NCBI RefSeq assembly: GCF_036785885.1
Contig: NC_092323.1
Location: forward strand, 16,934,501 to 16,998,500
Length of the DNA stretch: 64,000 nt
Source of the DNA: Coffea arabica
Lineage: Eukaryota; Streptophyta; Magnoliopsida; Gentianales; Rubiaceae
Direction: 5' to 3'
Shown here: piece by piece, positions 60,252 through 64,000 of the stretch
How positions within the stretch are numbered: position 1 is the first letter of the stretch
Layout of the letters: the number at the start of each line of letters is the position of its first letter
The notes under the pieces: model-generated
Seen by the model: only the letters and a program-made list of their open reading frames with translations
The model's database searches: none
What the model was told of the DNA's origin: nothing
Program-made: the position numbers and the translations under genes

Positions 60252-60533
60252 CTAGAAGTTAAGGCACACCCAATGTGTGTGTTATTAATAAAAGATACTA
60301 AAAATTATTAGCATTATTTTTTTGTTGAAAAAATAGTAATTGAAAATAGTTAAACTGTTGTAGTTTGAAAATAGGTAAGTGGTGGTTAATTCAGTAGATA
60401 TGGAGTGATTTTAGGGATATGAGTAGTTAAAATAATGTAATTCTTTCTAGAAGTAAGGTAGATTAGTCAATACATTAAATGACATAATTTGTTTACACCA
60501 AACCCGTCATCCCACTTTATATATACTAAGAGA
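60252..60533 (-). mobile_element. Short non-autonomous Helitron, second copy
   Basis: On the minus strand it starts TCTCTTAGTATATATAAA after an A (60534) and ends CTAG at 60252 before a T (60251). The CACA-TTGGG-TGTG hairpin precedes the end by about ten bases. It shares GGTGTAAACAA, CACATTGGGTGTGCC and internal AT-rich blocks with the 1165-1476 copy, with moderate divergence. It is 282 bp and non-coding. Confidence 0.85.
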
Positions 60534-60880
60534 TACACATTACGACATAAAATGTTGATATTTTATATATAAATTTATAATTATAATATATATTATAATT
60601 ATGTGTGTATATATATATTATAATTATGTATTTAATAATGAGTTTGGGCGAATTCCAATTTAAAGTCGAAACTCATATAATGGTGTAAATTGAGATTAAA
60701 TCTTTTAACATGAGACCAAAAGCTTGAAAGCCCAAAAATCCATGTAACTTGTGAGTCCAAATTGGGCTTGCTATAATTTGGCTTAAAAAGCCTGATTGAC
60801 ACCCCTAGACCTGAATCTTACTTTGGGTTGTAACTCCAACATCCCAACAAGGCCTGTAGATAGTTCTGCTAATTTCTTGT
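60534..60880. other. Right part of a possible hAT-type element and spacer
   Basis: After an AT-rich stretch with short TATATA repeats, the sequence ends in AAAAAGCCTGATTGACACCCCTAG near 60808, the complement of a typical TAGGGGTGTCAAT hAT end. The matching left end near 60025 is poor, so the element boundaries remain uncertain. Confidence 0.35.
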
Positions 60881-61168
60881 GGCTCTTGGCGGTTTTGTAC
60901 ATTTTGCACACATCGTAACTTTATTTGCACACGGCGTAATTTTAAAACAAAATTTTGTGGGTTCCACACACATAAAAATCGAGGTACAAGATGTGATTTG
61001 GACCATATAATTTTTTGTGGCCAAATCCTGCCTATGAACTGTGGGTTCCACACACATAAAAATCGAGGTACAAGATGTGATTTGGACCAAATAATTTTTT
61101 GTGGCCAAATCCTGCCTATGAACTGTGCGGTGACGGTCCTTCTGATGACCGTCCCTGCCCCTTATCCC
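60881..61168 (-). repeat. Diverged copy of the 35-kb inverted-repeat element, with internal duplication
   Basis: On the minus strand it carries GGCAGGGACGGTCATC, GGCCACAAAAAATTAT, CCAAATCACATCTTGTACCT and AAATAAAGTTACGATG, matching the family at 34918-35510. An 84-base block is tandemly doubled (60957-61040 and 61041-61124). The far end is truncated near 60881. Confidence 0.78.
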
Positions 61169-62288
61169 TTCTGAAACTTCATTCCTCCTAGCTATCTGCG
61201 CATGAAGAAAATAGATCACGGGACTCAAAAGTTCCACTTCAGTTCAATTGAGGGTAAAATAGCCATTTTCTTACACTGTAATCCTAATTAATTTACATCA
61301 TACCTAAATTTATTTACAGCATATCTCCACTTAATTATACTTTAGGGACAAGTTGATCGTAAAGGATCTTTTCTCCCACTTTTTGTATTATTTCCTGTCA
61401 TAATATCTATCAAACTGTTATATATTTTTCAAGAATATCCCATTTTAATTTTTTTTCCTTGTTCCTTTTAAGTTCTAACACTACTAAGAGGGTAGAATAC
61501 AAGACGTTAATGTCATAATTTTTTTCTTCGACCAACTTGTCCAAACATCTTTCCGCAAATCGGTTTGAACTTAAACTTGTGAGACCCCTAGTTCGAAGAA
61601 TACAAAAGTGGAGGGGAAAAAAAAAAAAAAGAATCCCACTGATAATTATTAATTACGCTTGACATTGAGGTCAACGAAATTCGGAATCTTGTCTGCGTTT
61701 CGGTTTTTGCCGTCTAGATCTGAAGAGTATATGCAATACGTAAGTATTTCTGCAATCCTAGTGGACAGGAACAAATTGATCTTCCATCACTTTTCTCCTT
61801 AAAATGGCACAATATATATATTTTTTTAAAAAAAAATACGTAAAATATTAAGGTAATATAAATAGGTTAATTCTTTTTACATTGACAATGTATATATTGA
61901 TAAGATTGGATACATACCAAATATGTAAATTTAGAAGTTCAAATTCATATTAAGACTCTGAGATATTCAAACCTACTAGCGTATACCCGTGAATGTTAAA
62001 AAAAAAATTCACCAAAAACATAAAACTTTTTCTCCCAAAAACCACAATCGGAACAAGAAATAACTAATGTTAGCCGTTGACGATATATGCTTTGTACAGT
62101 GAACCTGCACTTTCTTCCAGGAGGGATATAAAACACCTATTCGGGGGCAAAATACCATCCACTCTTTTGGTAAAGATGGCCACCTTTTATATCTAAAATA
62201 TTAGTAGTAATTTTTGTCATCTCAGTATTTGATTTTGAGCCCTCATATTAATTTCCTCAAAAAAAAAAAAAAGCCCTCAAATTAATTG
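61169..62288. other. AT-rich spacer, no gene seen
   Basis: No coding sequence or clear element ends were recognised; poly(A) runs at 61617-61631 and 62258-62273. Confidence 0.5.
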
Positions 62289-63123
62289 GGGATAATTTCA
62301 TAAACCTCCCCTGAGGTTTCTGATAATTTTACTGAACTCTCCTGAAATTTGAAAAATTACACATACCTCCCTTATCATTTAAAATGATAATTTTACCCTT
62401 AAATATTTTAATAAAATACCCTTATTTGATATACTTATACTTAGAATGAGTTTTAAAATTATTTTTTTATTCTTTTTCCTTTTTATTCCTTTTTTTTTAA
62501 TTTTTCGCCAATAAAACTGTAGAACTACCATTATTGCTTCTAATTTTTATTATAATCAAATGTCAAACTAATGATTTTTTTTATGAGTTAATTTTATATG
62601 TAATCCAATATTTTTGCTGTTCTTTATTTTTTATTTTTGGTATTAAAATTAACAATAAATTGAAAAATAGGCCAAAAGCACTACGAAATTATGATAATCC
62701 CATTATTTCAAAAATTCATAAACTCTAAATGAATTATTTCAACATTTTCTTTTCTATCTTATAAATCTAAATCTTAATAATAAAATCTATCTTATAAAAC
62801 AAAATACCATCAAAAATATCATATCATAATAATAAAATTATTATTATTATTATTATTTATCAAATAGTAGAGATGATACAAAAAAGTTGGCACCATTTCC
62901 TTGTAATTATAATAAATAATCTTATAATTGTATAAAAAAATAAATTAAAACCCATAACACAAGAACATTTTTGGATATTCACTTAAAAAATTGGCCAAGT
63001 CAATATTATTTTAAAGTTTTGTATAAAACTATCAAATCAAGGAAGGTAAATATAATTTTTCCAACCTAAGGGGAGCTCAGTGAAATTGTCAAAAACCTCA
63101 AGAGAGGTTTCTGAAATTATCTC
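62289..63123. mobile_element. Mutator-like non-autonomous element, third family member
   Basis: The left end GGGATAATTTCATAAACCTC is mirrored by the right end (complement of GAGATAATTTCAGAAACCTC). The flanks AATTAATTG and TATTAATTG match at 8 of 9 bases (62280-62288 and 63124-63132). It is 835 bp and AT-rich without a gene. The family also includes 45865-46834. Confidence 0.75.
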
Positions 63124-63349
63124 TATTAATTGGACCATAAAATTAAAAGTACAAAAGATAAAAAAGAAACAGAAATTTGTAAATACTATTTTTTTTTAAA
63201 ATAAAAGGTATACATATGCTTCCATTAGAATGCCAGGATTCTAACCAGAACAAGAAGAAAAAGATTCACATGTTGGCACTAGATTACAAGATTTTTACAA
63301 TGTATTGTGATAATGACTGATCAAGAAACTGTTCAACTGAATGAATAAA

Positions 63350-63469
63350 TCAAAAAGGTGCAGATTCAATATCCCTTAATTGGTTATGTGAGATCTCTAA
63401 GTCCTCATAATCATAGTCCATCATGGTGGCCTCGTTCTCTCTCACACAATTCACCACTGGTTCCAGCCC
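63350..63469 (-). CDS. Last exon of an unrecognised gene (partial)
   Basis: On the minus strand an acceptor (ATTATGGCAG) precedes GGGCTGGAACC, and the frame reads GLEPVVNCVRENEATMMDYD, then YEDLEISHNQLRDIESAPF and a TGA at 63350-63352. The codon composition and clean acceptor suggest a real terminal exon of 39 codons. The rest of the gene would lie right of the window, since 63470-64000 is AT-rich and looks like intron. I do not recognise the family; the acidic, Tyr/Asp-rich tail is not diagnostic. Confidence 0.55.
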   Translation of the reverse strand, partial: GLEPVVNCVRENEATMMDYDYEDLEISHNQLRDIESAPF

Positions 63470-64000
63470 CTGCCATAATTAATCACCACCAATTAAGTCA
63501 GAATTTTCACAATAGAAAATGATACGTGGAAATATGCAATTCATAAAAAGAATCCATCCTTGTAAAATAAATCATGAAACAAAAGTATAACAAGCCATAG
63601 AAAGAGGTGCCAGCACTTGTTAAGATGTATTTCAAGTGCTATATTTTTAAAAATATAAAATTAATTAAAAAAGTAAAATAAACCCAAGAATGAATTAGCT
63701 GTTTTTGAAAATGTTTTTAAAAAATTTTGCTGTAGCAGAGTTTTTAGAATATATTTTAAAATATTTTTAGAAAATATTTTAAAATATTTATGAGTAGACC
63801 AAAAGCAGAAATCTGACTCCTAAATGAACACATGCATAATAATAGGACTATGACCTACCCTGAAATTGGAATAAAGTCATTATATATATATCCTCCTAAA
63901 TTTACTTTACAAAAAATAAAAAACATGCAATTTAGGAAATGGATTGTAGTTGTTGAACTTTTACAATACGGTCAAATTTTCTTCCGACCATGGAAAAATG
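63470..64000 (-). other. Probable intron of the right-edge gene
   Basis: AT-rich sequence without a recognised exon, containing TTTTAAAATATT repeats around 63700-63800. Confidence 0.35.

Overview
This is a nuclear chromosome segment from a flowering plant, most likely a eudicot. The evidence is intron-rich genes with GT-AG splice sites, plant-type gene families (NAC factor, ankyrin-PGG membrane protein, potato inhibitor I, P-class PPR protein, plastid-targeted purine enzyme), AT-rich spacers and many plant transposon families. The species cannot be named from the sequence. Exon coordinates were placed by hand from reading frame and splice sites.

Layout. 1-8.5 kb: 3' half of a phosphatidylinositol 4-kinase beta gene (+), with a short Helitron in an intron. 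8.6-14 kb: a LINE RNase H relic, then a Mutator-like element with about 220-bp inverted repeats that carries a GRF zinc-finger gene copy and is itself interrupted by a second Mutator-like element with a perfect 9-bp target duplication. 14.5-19.4 kb: the first two exons only of ribosomal protein eL43 (L37a), followed by a complete 12-exon SAICAR synthase gene (+) with a SINE in intron 10. 19.4-22.3 kb: a broken PPR gene (-) with a hAT-type MITE at its 5' end, and a broken subtilase 3' part (+).

22.3-35.6 kb is a repeat-rich block: two related LINE fragments, TRIM-like retroelement pieces, a solo LTR, a 1.27-kb hAT element inside a LINE, and a degenerate minus-strand LTR element. One small serine-protease inhibitor gene (-) lies within it at 27 kb. 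34.9-35.5 kb holds tandem copies of a short inverted-repeat element. 35.7-38.8 kb: an intact five-exon ankyrin-repeat/PGG membrane protein gene (+). 38.9-48.1 kb: spacer with a LINE fragment, a second copy of the repeat segment seen at 24-26 kb, and a 970-bp inverted-repeat element with a 9-bp target duplication.

48.2-49.0 kb: an intron-free RING-H2 E3 ligase gene (-). 49.3-55.7 kb: a seven-coding-exon NAC gene (-) resembling ANAC082, possibly ending in a membrane segment. 55.8-63.3 kb: AT-rich spacer with a second Helitron, another copy of the 35-kb repeat family and another inverted-repeat element. 63.35 kb: last exon of an unrecognised minus-strand gene.

The genes are independent housekeeping, signalling and regulatory loci; nothing suggests a cluster or shared pathway. 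The unusual content is the well-dated transposon nesting, the orphan ribosomal-protein promoter and first exons upstream of SAICAR synthase, and the open reading frames around the NAC gene's two ends. I found no previously undescribed multi-gene system.
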